A stretch of DNA of 64,000 nt from Paracoccus sp. SMMA_5_TC (lineage in GTDB: Bacteria > Pseudomonadota > Alphaproteobacteria > Rhodobacterales > Rhodobacteraceae), in assembly GCF_009696685.2 (NCBI RefSeq), contig NZ_CP102355.1, positions 1,083,001 through 1,147,000 on the forward strand, written 5' to 3'. Positions 45,137 to 56,780 of this stretch are shown here, piece by piece (positions within the stretch are counted from its first letter, which is position 1; each line of letters starts with the position of its first letter). The translations under genes and the position numbers were made by a program. The notes beneath the pieces are model-generated. The model was not told the DNA's origin. It worked only from the letters and a program-made list of their open reading frames with translations, and made no database searches.

Positions 45137-45894
45137 CAGATCACCCCCGCTTCCTTCAGTTTCGACACCAGCTCGTCGACCGAGCCGACCTTGATGCCGG
45201 CCTTGCGCCCCTCGGGCTCGCGCACCGAGACCACCTCGAGCCGCGGGCTGACATCGACGCCGTAATCGGCGGCGGTCTTTTCATCGAGCGGCTTCTTCTT
45301 GGCCTTCATGATGTTGGGCAGGCTGGCATAGCGCGGCTCGTTCAGGCGCAGGTCGGCGGTGATCACCGCCGGCAGCGCCACCTCGATGGTCTGCAGCCCG
45401 CCATCCACCTCGCGGGTGACGCGCGCCCGGGCGCCGTCGATCTCGACCTTGCTGGCAAAGGCCGCCTGCGCCCAGCCCAGGAGCGCCGCCAGCATCTGGC
45501 CGGTGGCGTTCATGTCGTTGTCGATCGCCTGCTTGCCGGCGATGATCAGCTGCGCGCCTTCGTCCTGCGCCACCCGGGCCAGGATCTTGGCCACCGCCAG
45601 CGGCTCGATGTCCTGATGCACGTCATCGGCCGCCACCACCAGGATCGCCCGGTCCGCGCCCATCGCCAGCGCCGTGCGCAGCGTCTCGGAGGCCTGCTTG
45701 ACCCCGATCGACACCGCAACGACCTCATCGGCCTTGCCCGCCTCCTTCAGACGGATCGCTTCCTCGACCGCAATCTCGTCGAATGGGTTCATCGACATCT
45801 TGACGTTCGCAAGATCGACACCAGATCCGTCACCCTTGACCCGGGCCTTCACGTTGTAGTCGATCACGCGCTTGACTGGCACGAGAACCTTCAT
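45136..45894 (-). CDS. etfB: Electron transfer flavoprotein beta subunit
   Basis: A 252-residue EtfB that binds AMP and docks dehydrogenases. It has [35 protein letters not shown] and the recognition-loop region with [17 protein letters not shown] lies before ATG 45894. It is the first gene of the etfBA operon. Confidence 0.96.
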   Translation of the reverse strand: MKVLVPVKRVIDYNVKARVKGDGSGVDLANVKMSMNPFDEIAVEEAIRLKEAGKADEVVAVSIGVKQASETLRTALAMGADRAILVVAADDVHQDIEPLAVAKILARVAQDEGAQLIIAGKQAIDNDMNATGQMLAALLGWAQAAFASKVEIDGARARVTREVDGGLQTIEVALPAVITADLRLNEPRYASLPNIMKAKKKPLDEKTAADYGVDVSPRLEVVSVREPEGRKAGIKVGSVDELVSKLKEAGVI

Positions 45895-46014
45895 CGGCTT
45901 CTCCCCCTTGGTTGCGTCTCCCGTTCGGAACGTGTGTTAGCGACAGCTCGCCCGCCCGAACAGAGAAAAAACGACGTGCAGGCGGCGTTACGCAACGATC
46001 CTGCGCTGTTGTCG

Positions 46015-46587
46015 CTAACGGCCGTCACCCGGAACCCACAGGATGTCGGCCCTGCCCTGATCGTTGGCGACGCGGCCGGCCACGAACAGCCAGTCCGACA
46101 GCCGGTTCAGATAGCGGATGGCCGCCGGATTGGCGTCCTGATCGGCGCTGAGGGCGACAGCGGCGCGTTCGGCGCGTCGCGCCACCGTGCGCGACAGATG
46201 CAGCGCCGCCGCCAGCGGCGTGCCGCCGGGCAGGATAAAGCTGCGCAGGGGTTGCAGCCCCGCATTCATCGCGTCGATTTCGCGTTCCAGCCGCGCGACC
46301 TGCGAATCGACGATGCGCAGCACCGGATATGGGGCCTGGTCGTCCTGATCCATGCGCGGCCGCGACAGGTCGGCGCCCAGGTCGAACAGGTCGTTCTGGA
46401 TCACCGCGATCTGGCGGGCCAGATCGCCCTCGGCCTGCAGCCGCGCCAGGCCCAACGTGGCGTTCAATTCGTCCACGGCGCCATAGGCCTCGACCCGCGG
46501 ATCGTCCTTGCGCACGCGGTCGCCGTTCGACAGCGCGGTATCGCCCTGGTCGCCGGTGCGGGTATAGATGCGGTTCAGCACAACCAT
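46015..46587 (-). CDS. pduO: PduO-type cob(I)alamin adenosyltransferase
   Basis: A 190-residue enzyme that transfers adenosyl from ATP to cob(I)alamin, making coenzyme B12. The N-terminal ATP-binding loop [14 protein letters not shown] and the later [15 protein letters not shown] and [15 protein letters not shown] are typical. It fits with the cobalamin cluster 5 kb away. ATG 46587 overlaps the stop of the HIG1-like gene; the frame opening to 46605 is less likely. Confidence 0.92.
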   Translation of the reverse strand: MVVLNRIYTRTGDQGDTALSNGDRVRKDDPRVEAYGAVDELNATLGLARLQAEGDLARQIAVIQNDLFDLGADLSRPRMDQDDQAPYPVLRIVDSQVARLEREIDAMNAGLQPLRSFILPGGTPLAAALHLSRTVARRAERAAVALSADQDANPAAIRYLNRLSDWLFVAGRVANDQGRADILWVPGDGR

Positions 46588-46787
46588 CAGCGGCTCCGCA
46601 TCCACAGATACAGCATGAACACGGCAATCGCGATCGCCTGGGCGATGATGCGCCAGCGCATCATGCGGTTGCCGTGCTTGCGGTTGAACTCGCCGCCGCG
46701 GGCGAAACCGCCGATGCCGGTGGCCAGGATCGCCACCACCGCAAGGCAGCAGATCACCAACAGGTAGAACAGCGGTTCATTGCGCAT
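46587..46787 (-). CDS. HIG1-like twin transmembrane-helix small protein
   Basis: A 66-residue protein with two membrane helices (about 5-25 and 47-63) joined by a basic loop ([16 protein letters not shown]). This pattern matches bacterial HIG1/Rcf1-type proteins, which in mitochondria and Rhodobacterales relate to cytochrome oxidase assembly or activity. It overlaps pduO by one base. The family assignment is good; the role is inferred. Confidence 0.85.
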   Translation of the reverse strand: MRNEPLFYLLVICCLAVVAILATGIGGFARGGEFNRKHGNRMMRWRIIAQAIAIAVFMLYLWMRSR

Positions 46788-46811
46788 GGCCGGCCCCTTT
46801 TGCCCCGCACC

Positions 46812-47627
46812 CTAACGCCGGCGCGCGACCCAGTCCAGTGCGCGCGTGGGCAGCAGCCGCCGGCCCAGACCGGCGATATGCGTGGGCGTGGTCACATAAT
46901 AGCGCGGCCGCGGATTGGTGCTTTCCAGCGCCTGGGCAATGCGCTGGCTGACGGCGCGCGGCGGCAGTTCGAACCGGTCCTTGCGCGGCTGCGGCTGATA
47001 CAGGCGCTTCAGCAGGCTGTCGCGGTATTCCTGGGCGCGCGGGCTGGCCTGCCAGTCGATCCAGCGTTCGAAATGGGGGATCGAATTCTGACGGATGCGG
47101 GTGCCGATGGGGCCGGGTTCGATCAGCACCACCTTGACCCCGGTATCGGCCATCTCGATGCGCAGCACGTCGCTAAGGCCCTCAAGCGCGAACTTGCTGG
47201 CCACATAGGCGCCGCGCCAGCGGATGCCAACCAGCCCCAGCACAGAAGAGATGTTGACCACCCGCCCGCCCTGCTGGCGAAAGCGCGGCAGCAGTCGCAC
47301 GGTCAGGTCATGGGTGCCGAACAGGTTGGCCTCGAAGATGGCGCGCAGGGCGCCGCGCGGCAAATCCTCGGCCGCGCCGGGAATGGCAAAGGCGGCATTG
47401 TTGACCAGCGCGGTGACCCCCAGATCCAGCGCCGCCCGGGCACAGCGCGCCACGCTGTCGTCATCGGCCAGTTCCAGATGCAGCGTCTCGAACCCCTCGG
47501 CGCGGCGGGCGGCCAGGTCGGCCTCGGCCCGGCAGGTGGCGATCACCCGCCAGCCGCGGTCGCGCAGGTAATGGGCGGCATCAAGGCCGATGCCCGACGA
47601 ACAGCCGGTGATCAGAACGGTCTTCAT
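46812..47627 (-). CDS. Short-chain dehydrogenase/reductase
   Basis: A 271-residue [11 protein letters not shown] (residues 8-15) binds the dinucleotide, NNAAFAI follows, and the active site has Ser in NISSVLG and YVASK. The C-terminal [27 protein letters not shown] is shared by SDRs often annotated as acting on lipids or steroids. The substrate is unknown. It is divergent from parC with 117 bases between. Confidence 0.87.
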   Translation of the reverse strand: MKTVLITGCSSGIGLDAAHYLRDRGWRVIATCRAEADLAARRAEGFETLHLELADDDSVARCARAALDLGVTALVNNAAFAIPGAAEDLPRGALRAIFEANLFGTHDLTVRLLPRFRQQGGRVVNISSVLGLVGIRWRGAYVASKFALEGLSDVLRIEMADTGVKVVLIEPGPIGTRIRQNSIPHFERWIDWQASPRAQEYRDSLLKRLYQPQPRKDRFELPPRAVSQRIAQALESTNPRPRYYVTTPTHIAGLGRRLLPTRALDWVARRR

Positions 47628-47744
47628 GCGTGGCCCCCGGTCCTTTCCTGTCCCTGCCGCCGGGTTCTGCGCCATGCCTGCCCCCGGCGCAAGCCGCGCA
47701 TTTCCGTCTGGACCGGCGCCGCCCGCCGGCCTATGCAATCGCCC

Positions 47745-49973
<2,229 letters not shown>

Positions 49974-50001
49974 GCGCCGGCGGGCGGTGCGGCCCGCAGG
50001 C

Positions 50002-50160
50002 CTAGCTGTTGGTGGCCGGCAGCACCACCGGCTGCGGCGCCGGTTTCGAGGTGGTGGCGGCGGTCTGGTCAGGTTTCATCTGATGGCCGCTGCATTCGGC
50101 CATGGCAGGCAGGGCCCCCAGGGTCAGAACAGTGGCCAGCGCGACGACATGGGCGATCAT
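50002..50160 (-). CDS. Small exported protein with one Cys-Ser-Gly-His motif
   Basis: A 52-residue protein: a signal peptide (MIAHVVALATVLTLGALPAMA) followed by a mature part of about 30 residues, ECSGHQMKPDQTAATTSKPAP and a Val-rich tail. Short secreted proteins with this ECxGH start are widespread in Rhodobacterales but uncharacterised. ATG 50160 has AAGGAG upstream. It converges on parC with 28 bases between. Confidence 0.65.
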   Translation of the reverse strand: MIAHVVALATVLTLGALPAMAECSGHQMKPDQTAATTSKPAPQPVVLPATNS

Positions 50161-50224
50161 GGCGTGGTCTCCTTGCAGGATGGGATCCGGGTTCAGCATG
50201 GCAGCTGCAGCGCTGCCATGCAAA

Positions 50225-50821
50225 TCACATCTCGGGATCGTCGCGCACGACCTTGCGACCGTGCAGCATCGGCCGGATCAGATCCTCGCCCTTCCAGAAG
50301 CGGTAATACAGAATCGCTGCCAGATGCAGCAGCACCAGCAGCAGGATGATATTCGCCCCCAGCTCGTGCCAGCCGACGGCCTTGCTGCGCGTGGCGCTGC
50401 TGACGTAATGCGCCAGCGGGCCGACGTTGATGAAATCGTCGGGGTCGGCGATCAGCCCGGTGCTGACCTGCGCCGCCAGGGCCGCAAGCAGGGCGATGAC
50501 CGACAGCGCGCCGACCGGATTATGTCCGGGCCAGTAACTTGGTTCACGCAGGAAGAAGCCGCGCAGATAGGCGCGCAGCGCCGAAGGTCCGCGCAGGAAA
50601 TGCGAGAACCGCGCCGGCCGTGGACCGACAAAGCCCCAGATCAGCCGGAACAGCAACAGCCCCGCGACTACATAGCCGCACCAGAAATGCAGCGTCATCC
50701 GGTCGGGCCCGAACTTGCCCAGGCCCCAGGCCAAGATGACGAACAAGGCCAGAAGCCAGTGGAACCCGCGCAACAGCGGATCCCACAGCCGGACTTCGCG
50801 CAGATTTCCGCGCCCTGCCAT
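50225..50821 (-). CDS. Cytochrome b561-type membrane protein
   Basis: A 198-residue membrane cytochrome b with four predicted helices and heme-ligand histidines in RGFHWLLALF, TLHFWCGYV, GWHELGANI and LLVLLHLAAI. It follows the cytochrome c' gene with a one-base overlap. Such pairs let the b-type protein reduce its soluble c-type partner from the quinone pool, or the reverse. Physiological role unknown. Confidence 0.9.
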   Translation of the reverse strand: MAGRGNLREVRLWDPLLRGFHWLLALFVILAWGLGKFGPDRMTLHFWCGYVVAGLLLFRLIWGFVGPRPARFSHFLRGPSALRAYLRGFFLREPSYWPGHNPVGALSVIALLAALAAQVSTGLIADPDDFINVGPLAHYVSSATRSKAVGWHELGANIILLLVLLHLAAILYYRFWKGEDLIRPMLHGRKVVRDDPEM

Positions 50822-51273
50822 CAGCTCTTTTCGCGGAAGGAATCGTGGCAGGCCTTGCAGGCGCCGCCCAGCTTGCCGACGACCGGCCCCACGTTTTCCT
50901 GCCCGCCCTTGACGGCCTCGGACGCGCCGGCGGCCGCTTCGGCCAGCCCTGCGAACTTTGCCTTGAAGTCATCCATGTTGGTCCAGATGTCGGGCTTGGC
51001 CTGGCTGTTCTTGACCGCGCCGGAATCGCTGCCTTCCACGAACAGGCCGGGCAGGTCGTATTTGGTCAGAGCCTCGATATTGGCGGCGGCCTGGCTGGCC
51101 TTGGCCTCGTCATAGGCGACATCGCCCTTGGCCATGCCGGCCAGCGTCGTCATGTTGATGTTCAGCATCTGGAAAAAGCCGTGGCGGGCCTCGATCGCCT
51201 GCTTGACCGGATCGTCCGCGGCAAGGGCGGTCATCGGCAGCAGGGCAAGGGTCGCAGTCAATAGCAGGCGCAT
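50821..51273 (-). CDS. Cytochrome c' (class II c-type cytochrome)
   Basis: A 150-residue periplasmic protein. Its signal peptide ends TALAA, and a four-helix bundle has the C-terminal heme site CKACHDSFR. Class II cytochromes c' bind NO and may protect against it. GFFQMLNINMTTLAGMAKG fits the distal heme face. It is coupled to the cytochrome b561 gene. Confidence 0.92.
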   Translation of the reverse strand: MRLLLTATLALLPMTALAADDPVKQAIEARHGFFQMLNINMTTLAGMAKGDVAYDEAKASQAAANIEALTKYDLPGLFVEGSDSGAVKNSQAKPDIWTNMDDFKAKFAGLAEAAAGASEAVKGGQENVGPVVGKLGGACKACHDSFREKS

Positions 51274-51378
51274 GCAGAATATCCTTTCATGTGGCGTCAG
51301 GCTGCAGTCCAAGGACTGTGCGCGCGGTCAGGTTTGCACAGTTCCGCGCCCCTGCCAACGTGGCTGACAGCGGCAAGT

Positions 51379-51729
51379 TCATGAATTTTTCGTGGGCATC
51401 GGCGGGGTTTCGCCCGGATCAGTGGCCGGCAGGCGCAGCCACAGGCAATGGCGCAGCCGGCCGCAGGGCCGGGCGTCGCTGATCCAGCCCCCGGGGGCTG
51501 CGCGCCACAGCGCCAGTGTCGCCAGGATATCGTCCAGATCCGCTGCGCGCAGGCCGTGGAAAACATAGCTGGCTCGCCCCGGCGCCTGCATTGTCATCAG
51601 CAGCGGCCGAGATGCGGGCGCGCGCAGGGCTGCGCGGCGCAGCGCGACCTCTGCCGGCAGCCGCGCCGCCAGCAGCTCCGCCAGCTTGTCGGCGCCGGCG
51701 CCTGCGGGCAGGGTCAGGACGGCGGGCAT
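51379..51729 (-). CDS. Hypothetical protein at the end of the cobalamin cluster
   Basis: A 116-residue protein that I do not recognise. It overlaps the cobF 3' end by 16 bases, so it is probably co-transcribed with the cob genes. It has no signal peptide or membrane helix. It contains Leu/Ala-rich helices (ADKLAELLAARLPAEVAL, LDDILATLALW) and a tail GETPPMPTKNS. A link to cobalamin synthesis is by position only. Confidence 0.6.
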   Translation of the reverse strand: MPAVLTLPAGAGADKLAELLAARLPAEVALRRAALRAPASRPLLMTMQAPGRASYVFHGLRAADLDDILATLALWRAAPGGWISDARPCGRLRHCLWLRLPATDPGETPPMPTKNS

Positions 51730-52463
51730 CGGTCCAGCAGATAGATGTCCATGATCCAGCCGTGTTCTGCGCGCGCCCGGGCGCGACGGTCAAGGATCGC
51801 CGGCCCGACCTCGGCCAGCGGTCCCGACAGGCGGATTTCCTGCGCCATACCCAGATAGGCCCCCCACCAGACATGCACCCCCGCCGGGTCCAGGTGGCGA
51901 AAGGAACCTTCGCCATCCAGCATCACCACCAGCCGGTCCACCGCCGGCGGCCAGCCCTTCTCGCGCAGCTGTCGGCCGGTGGTGACCGTCACCGGCGCCG
52001 CCAGCCTGTTCAGCGGGATGCAATGGGCCGCGCACAGCGCCTGGATGGCGGTGATGCCGGGAATGACCCGCAGGCGCAGCGGCAGCCGGCGAGCCACCCG
52101 TTCGGCGATGCGCAGGGTGCTGTCGTAAAGCGACGGATCGCCCCAGACCAGCAGCGCCGGGCGCAGGGCGCGGTGACGGCGGATCTCGGCCTCCCAGCAC
52201 GCGGCGATGGCGTCGTGCCAGCGTTCGACCCCCTGACGATAGCCCTGGGCGCTGTCGCGCTGTGGCATGGCAAAATCGGCGATCGCCGGGGCGCGGTGCA
52301 GCAGGCGGGCGACCAGGGCGCGGCGCAGATCGGCCAGCTCGGCCTTCTCCGCGCCCTTGTCGGGGATCAGGATCAGGTCGGCATCGGCCATTGCGGCCTC
52401 GGCCGCGCGGGTCAGGTGGCCAGGGCTGCCGCAGCCGATGCCGATCAGCGTCAGTTCGATCAT
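51714..52463 (-). CDS. cobF: Precorrin-6A synthase (deacetylating)
   Basis: A 249-residue SAM-dependent tetrapyrrole methylase that methylates C1 of precorrin-5 and releases acetate, a step specific to the aerobic pathway. It has GIGCGSPGHLTRAAEAAMADAD at the N-terminus and LLVWGDPSLYDSTLRI and VIPGITAIQALCA later. The start overlaps cobB by four bases. Confidence 0.94.
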   Translation of the reverse strand: MIELTLIGIGCGSPGHLTRAAEAAMADADLILIPDKGAEKAELADLRRALVARLLHRAPAIADFAMPQRDSAQGYRQGVERWHDAIAACWEAEIRRHRALRPALLVWGDPSLYDSTLRIAERVARRLPLRLRVIPGITAIQALCAAHCIPLNRLAAPVTVTTGRQLREKGWPPAVDRLVVMLDGEGSFRHLDPAGVHVWWGAYLGMAQEIRLSGPLAEVGPAILDRRARARAEHGWIMDIYLLDRCPPS

Positions 52464-53752
52464 GGCGCCGCCCCGATCAGGTGAAAGAAGCTGCCGCTGG
52501 CCAGGCCGCGCACCGAGCCGGTTTCGGCCACCGTCGCGCCATTGGCATCGCAGACCCGCGCCAGCGGCGCGTCGGGCTGGGTCAGGATGGTGGCATAGTG
52601 GAATTCGTGCCCGGACAGCGGCTGCCGATAGGGGCCGGCCAGCGGTTCCGCCCGGCGATAGCCCAGGTGCATCCGCCGCTGCTGATAGCTGGTTTCCAGC
52701 CCCAGCAGCCCGGCCATCTGGTGCCGCTGCCCCTGGGCATCGACCAGGCCCGCGCCCATGACCATATAGCCGCCGCATTCGCCATGCACCGGGCGCGTGC
52801 GGGCAAAACGGCGCAGGCCGTCACGAAAATTCTGCGCCGCGCCCAGCCGGCCGGCGTGCAGCTCGGGATAGCCGCCCGGCAGCCAGCAGGCCCCGGCACT
52901 GTCGTCGGGGGCCTGATCGGCCAGCGGCGAGAACGGCAGGATGGTGGCGCCCGCGGCGCGCCAGCCGGCGATCAGATGCGGATAGACAAAGGAAAACGCC
53001 TCGTCCATCGCCATGGCGATGCGCTCGGCCGGGGGCGGCAGCGGCCGGAAGGGCGCGGGTGCCAGCCCGCCGGCCGCGGCGGCCAAGATGGCGTCGAGGT
53101 CCAGATGCAGGGCGGCGGCCTGGCCCGCACGGGCCAGCAATGCATCCAGCGCCGCATGTTCCCGGGCCTGCACCAGCCCCAGATGGCGTTCGGGCAGCTC
53201 GATCCCGGCGCTGCGCGGCAGCACGCCCAGCACGGCGATGTCCAGCTGCGCGAAGGCCTGCCGCAGCAGCGCCTGGTGCCGGTCCGAGGCGACGCGATTC
53301 AGCACCACCCCGGCCAGGCGGACATCGGCGCGCATCTGGCGAAAGCCCAGCGCCACGGCGGCGGCCGATTGCGCCTGTCCCTGGCAATCCAGCACCAGCA
53401 GCACCGGCCAGCCGGTCAGGGCGGCGATGTCGGCGCTGGCGCCATTGCCCAGCCCGCCGCGGCTGGCCACCCCGTCGAAAAGGCCCATCGAGCCTTCGGC
53501 CAGCGCCAGATCGGCCCCGCCTGCCGCGGCTGTCACCAGATGCGCGATCTGCCCGGGCCCCATCGCCCAGCTGTCGAGGTTATATGACGCCCGCCCCGCC
53601 GCCGCCTGGTGAAAGGCCGGGTCGATATAGTCCGGCCCGCTTTTGAACGGTTGCACCACAACGCCGCGCGCCCGCAGCGCCGCGATCAGCCCCAGCGTCA
53701 CCGTGGTCTTGCCGCTGCCCGATGCCGGGGCGCTGATCACCAGCCCCTTCAT
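52460..53752 (-). CDS. cobB: Cobyrinate a,c-diamide synthase
   Basis: A 430-residue glutamine-dependent enzyme that amidates hydrogenobyrinic acid at the a and c side chains. The N-terminal P-loop ([16 protein letters not shown]) binds ATP. The C-terminal class I amidotransferase carries the catalytic Cys in [14 protein letters not shown] and its His in the GHEFHYATI region. The product is the substrate of the cobaltochelatase CobNST, whose CobN subunit is encoded nearby. Confidence 0.94.
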   Translation of the reverse strand: MKGLVISAPASGSGKTTVTLGLIAALRARGVVVQPFKSGPDYIDPAFHQAAAGRASYNLDSWAMGPGQIAHLVTAAAGGADLALAEGSMGLFDGVASRGGLGNGASADIAALTGWPVLLVLDCQGQAQSAAAVALGFRQMRADVRLAGVVLNRVASDRHQALLRQAFAQLDIAVLGVLPRSAGIELPERHLGLVQAREHAALDALLARAGQAAALHLDLDAILAAAAGGLAPAPFRPLPPPAERIAMAMDEAFSFVYPHLIAGWRAAGATILPFSPLADQAPDDSAGACWLPGGYPELHAGRLGAAQNFRDGLRRFARTRPVHGECGGYMVMGAGLVDAQGQRHQMAGLLGLETSYQQRRMHLGYRRAEPLAGPYRQPLSGHEFHYATILTQPDAPLARVCDANGATVAETGSVRGLASGSFFHLIGAAP

Positions 53753-54522
53753 TCGGCGAACCGCGGTGCCGCCCCCACCGGGCGAAAGCGGCGGTCGTAA
53801 TCGCTGGCATAAAGGCGGCTTTCGGCGAAATCCTCGGCCGCAAGGGCCGGGCCCACCAGGATCAGCGCCGTGCGCTCGCGCAGGCCGATCGCGGGGTCCA
53901 GGCTGGCCAGCGTGGCCCGGTGGATGACCTGGTCGGGCCAGCTGGCGCGGAACACCACCGCCACCGGGCAATCGGGCCCGTAATGCGGGGTCAGTTCCTG
54001 ACGGACGCGGTCCAGCACATGCACCGACAGATGGATGGCCAGCGTGGCGCCGGTGGCGGCAAAGGCGGCCAGCGTTTCCCCCGCCGGCATCGCCGAGGCC
54101 CGCCCCGAGGTGCGCGTCAGCACCACCGATTGCGCCACCCCGGGCAGCGTCAGTTCGGCCCCCAGTGCGGCGGCGGCGGCGGCAAAGGACGGCACGCCCG
54201 GCGTCACGTCATAGGGGATGCCCAACGCCCGCAGCCGCCGCAGCTGTTCGCCCATCGCCGACCACACCGACAGGTCGCCCGAATGCAGCCGCGCGACATC
54301 CTGTCCCTGGGCATGGGCGCGGGCGATTTCGGCGATGATCTGGTCGAGATCCAGCGGCGCGGTGTTGACGATGCGCGCCCCCGGCGGGCAATGCGCCAGC
54401 AGCGCCTGCGGCACCAGGCTGCCGGCGTAAAGACAGACCGGACAGGCCGCGATCAGGTCGCGCCCGCGCAGGGTGATCAGATCGGCAGCGCCCGGCCCGG
54501 CGCCGATGAAATGGACGGTCAT
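53749..54522 (-). CDS. cobM: Precorrin-4 C11-methyltransferase
   Basis: A 257-residue tetrapyrrole methylase for C11 of precorrin-4. It has [40 protein letters not shown] and [15 protein letters not shown], which are CobM/CbiF hallmarks. It overlaps cobB by four bases and is overlapped by cobE by four. Confidence 0.95.
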   Translation of the reverse strand: MTVHFIGAGPGAADLITLRGRDLIAACPVCLYAGSLVPQALLAHCPPGARIVNTAPLDLDQIIAEIARAHAQGQDVARLHSGDLSVWSAMGEQLRRLRALGIPYDVTPGVPSFAAAAAALGAELTLPGVAQSVVLTRTSGRASAMPAGETLAAFAATGATLAIHLSVHVLDRVRQELTPHYGPDCPVAVVFRASWPDQVIHRATLASLDPAIGLRERTALILVGPALAAEDFAESRLYASDYDRRFRPVGAAPRFAE

Positions 54523-54893
54523 GACGGCTCTCCTTCGGCGATGGCGCAGCAGGCCATGCGGTCTGGTGACAGGATGCGGGTGGTCAGCAGCCGCGCGCCC
54601 GGGGCCAGCGCTGCCAGCGCCGCGGCCTCGGCGACCGAGCCGGTGGCGTGGCTGGCCTGAACCCGCGGCGATTGCGTGGGGGTGGCGATGCCCGCGACGG
54701 CGACCGCCAGGATCGGCAATCCACGCTCTCGGGCCAGTTCGCGCAGCGCCGGCGCCGCCGCCTTGTCGGGCGGTGCCGCCAGGGCCTGCGGCGGGCCGGC
54801 AAGGGCGCAGGCGCGATCCAGCGCCGCGGCCAGTGCGGCGGGGGCGGCGGCGGCGCGAAAACCCAGGCCCGCCACCTTCACGGCCAGCTCCAT
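54519..54893 (-). CDS. cobE: CobE, CbiG C-terminal-like protein
   Basis: A 124-residue protein matching CobE/Cbi[14 protein letters not shown] at the N-terminus, [20 protein letters not shown] in the middle and [18 protein letters not shown] near the end. In the anaerobic pathway the CbiG domain opens the C20 lactone; the precise role in the aerobic pathway is still unclear. ATG 54893 overlaps cobL by 16 bases; the frame is open far upstream inside cobL. Confidence 0.88.
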   Translation of the reverse strand: MELAVKVAGLGFRAAAAPAALAAALDRACALAGPPQALAAPPDKAAAPALRELARERGLPILAVAVAGIATPTQSPRVQASHATGSVAEAAALAALAPGARLLTTRILSPDRMACCAIAEGEPS

Positions 54894-56044
54894 TGGGTGA
54901 TGGCGCGGGCCGGGGTCCAGCCGCGCAGCCCGCCCAGGGGGCCGGCCTCTTCCACCGCCAGGCGCAGCAGCCGGCCCCCGCGCCGCGAGTGCAGCTCCAG
55001 CAGCAGGGCCTCGGTTTCCAGGGTCACGGCATTCACCACCAGTCGCGCCGGCGGCAGGGCCGCGATCAGCGCCGCATCGGCGCCGCCGCCGACAAAGATC
55101 GCGTCCGGGGGCGGCAGGCCGGCCAGCACCTGCGGCGCGCGGCCCTCTACCGGCTGCATTTGCCCCGACAGCCCGAAGGCGTCGATATTGGCGCGGATAT
55201 GGTCGAGCCGGTCGGCCCGTGGCTCGACCGTGACCGCCCAGCCGCCGTTCAGGCACCATTCCACGCTGACCGAGCCCGAGCCGCCGCCGATGTCCCACAG
55301 CATCTCGCCGGTCCGCGGCGCCAGCGCGGCCAGCGTCACCGCCCGGATCGCGCGCCGGGTGATCTGGCCGTCATGGGCGAAATGGGCATCCGGCAGGCCG
55401 AAGCCGCGCGGCAGGCCGCTGCCCGCAGGCAGGTGGCGACCGTCCAGCGCCACCGCCACCGGCGCGGCGCAATCGGTCAGGTCAAAGCCCGAGGCCCGGG
55501 TGCGCCGCAGCCGCTCGCGCGGGCCGCCCAGCGATTCCAGAACCACCATCGACGTGGCACCCAGCCCCTGCGCCACCAGCCATTCCGCCAGCGCCCGCGG
55601 GCTGTCGCCGTCGCGCAGCAGGCAGATCGCGCGCGCCCCCCGCGTCATTATCGGCAACAGCCGCGCAAAGGGGGCCGCGTGCAGCCCCAGGCAGACGGTC
55701 TGGTCCAGCGCCCAGCCCAGCCGCGCCGCCGCCAGCGAAAATGTCCCCGGCACCGGAAAGGCGCGCCATTCCGCCGCCGGCAGCGCCTGCGCCAGCAGGC
55801 TGCCGGCGCCGTGCCAGAACGGATCGCCCGACACCAGTGCCGCCACCGGCCGACCGCGCAGCGCCAGCAGCGGCGCGATGTCGAAGGGCACGGGCCAAGG
55901 CCGCCCGTCGCAGCCGGCCAGCGCCAGGTGACGGGGGGCGCCAAAGACGATTTCGGCCCCGGCCAGGGCCTGACGGCTTGCAGGCGGCAGGCCGGCCAGT
56001 CCATCCTCGCCCAGACCGATGATCGATAGCCAGGGTTCAGACAT
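54878..56044 (-). CDS. cobL: Precorrin-6Y C5,15-methyltransferase (decarboxylating)
   Basis: A 388-residue two-domain enzyme. Residues about 1-195 are a CbiE-like tetrapyrrole methylase ([43 protein letters not shown]). Residues about 200-388 are a CbiT-like Rossmann methyltransferase ([17 protein letters not shown], then [11 protein letters not shown]). It methylates C5 and C15 and decarboxylates precorrin-6B. ATG 56044 is the normal start, and its CAT on the plus strand overlaps the ATG of cobK on the other strand. Confidence 0.95.
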   Translation of the reverse strand: MSEPWLSIIGLGEDGLAGLPPASRQALAGAEIVFGAPRHLALAGCDGRPWPVPFDIAPLLALRGRPVAALVSGDPFWHGAGSLLAQALPAAEWRAFPVPGTFSLAAARLGWALDQTVCLGLHAAPFARLLPIMTRGARAICLLRDGDSPRALAEWLVAQGLGATSMVVLESLGGPRERLRRTRASGFDLTDCAAPVAVALDGRHLPAGSGLPRGFGLPDAHFAHDGQITRRAIRAVTLAALAPRTGEMLWDIGGGSGSVSVEWCLNGGWAVTVEPRADRLDHIRANIDAFGLSGQMQPVEGRAPQVLAGLPPPDAIFVGGGADAALIAALPPARLVVNAVTLETEALLLELHSRRGGRLLRLAVEEAGPLGGLRGWTPARAITQWSWP

Positions 56045-56780
56045 GACGCGCATCCTCTTGCTGGGCGGCACGACCGAGGCGGCGGCCCTGGCGCGCGCGC
56101 TGGCGGCGGCGGGGATCGCGGCGATCTATTCCTATGCCGGGCGCACCGCCCAGCCGCTGGCGCAGCCCTTGCCCACGCGGGTCGGCGGCTTTGGCGGGGT
56201 CGAGGGGCTGGCCGGCTTTCTGCGCGAACAGCAGATCAGCCATGTCGTCGATGCCACCCATCCCTTTGCCGCTGAAATCAGCCGCAACGCCGTGGCGGCC
56301 TGCGCGGCCACCGGCACGGCGCTGATCGCGCTGGAACGGCCCGCCTGGCAGCCGCAGCCGGGCGACCGCTGGCATGGGGTGCCCGATTTCGCCGCCGCCG
56401 CCCGGGCGCTGCCGGGCGATGGCTCGGCGGTGTTTCTGGCCATCGGCCGACAGAATCTGGCGCCCTTTGTCGGGCTGCATCACCGCTGGACGCTGCGCTT
56501 TGCCGAGGTGGCCGCCCATCCCCTGCGCGACGCCACGCTGATCGTGTCGCGCGGCCCCTATACCGTGGCGGGCGACCGCGAACTGCTGCGCCGCCATGGC
56601 ATCGCCCATCTGGTGGCCAAGAATGCCGGCGGCCGCGCGGCCGAGGCCAAGCTGATCGCCGCGCGCGAACTGGGTCTGCCGGTGGTGATGATCGCCCGCC
56701 CGGCATTGCCGCCGCGCCGGCTGGCCGGATCGGTCGATGAGGTGCTGGACTGGATTCATGTCGCCGACCGCGGGCTGTAG
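56043..56780 (+). CDS. cobK: Precorrin-6A reductase
   Basis: A 245-residue NADPH-dependent reductase of precorrin-6A. It has RILLLGGTTEAAALARAL, VVDATHPFAAEISRNA, FLAIGRQNLAPF and LVAKNAGGRAAEAKLIAARELGLPVVMI. It is the only plus-strand gene in the cob cluster: its start codon overlaps that of cobL and its 3' end overlaps cobJ by 25 bases. ATG 56043 gives the family's normal opening; ATG 56019 is possible. No clear ribosome binding site is seen. Confidence 0.93.
   Translation: MTRILLLGGTTEAAALARALAAAGIAAIYSYAGRTAQPLAQPLPTRVGGFGGVEGLAGFLREQQISHVVDATHPFAAEISRNAVAACAATGTALIALERPAWQPQPGDRWHGVPDFAAAARALPGDGSAVFLAIGRQNLAPFVGLHHRWTLRFAEVAAHPLRDATLIVSRGPYTVAGDRELLRRHGIAHLVAKNAGGRAAEAKLIAARELGLPVVMIARPALPPRRLAGSVDEVLDWIHVADRGL

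Noticed and set aside
46329..47744. N-terminal extension of parC by some 470 codons
   Set aside because: It covers the pduO, HIG1-like and SDR genes on the other strand. ParC similarity begins near 47745.
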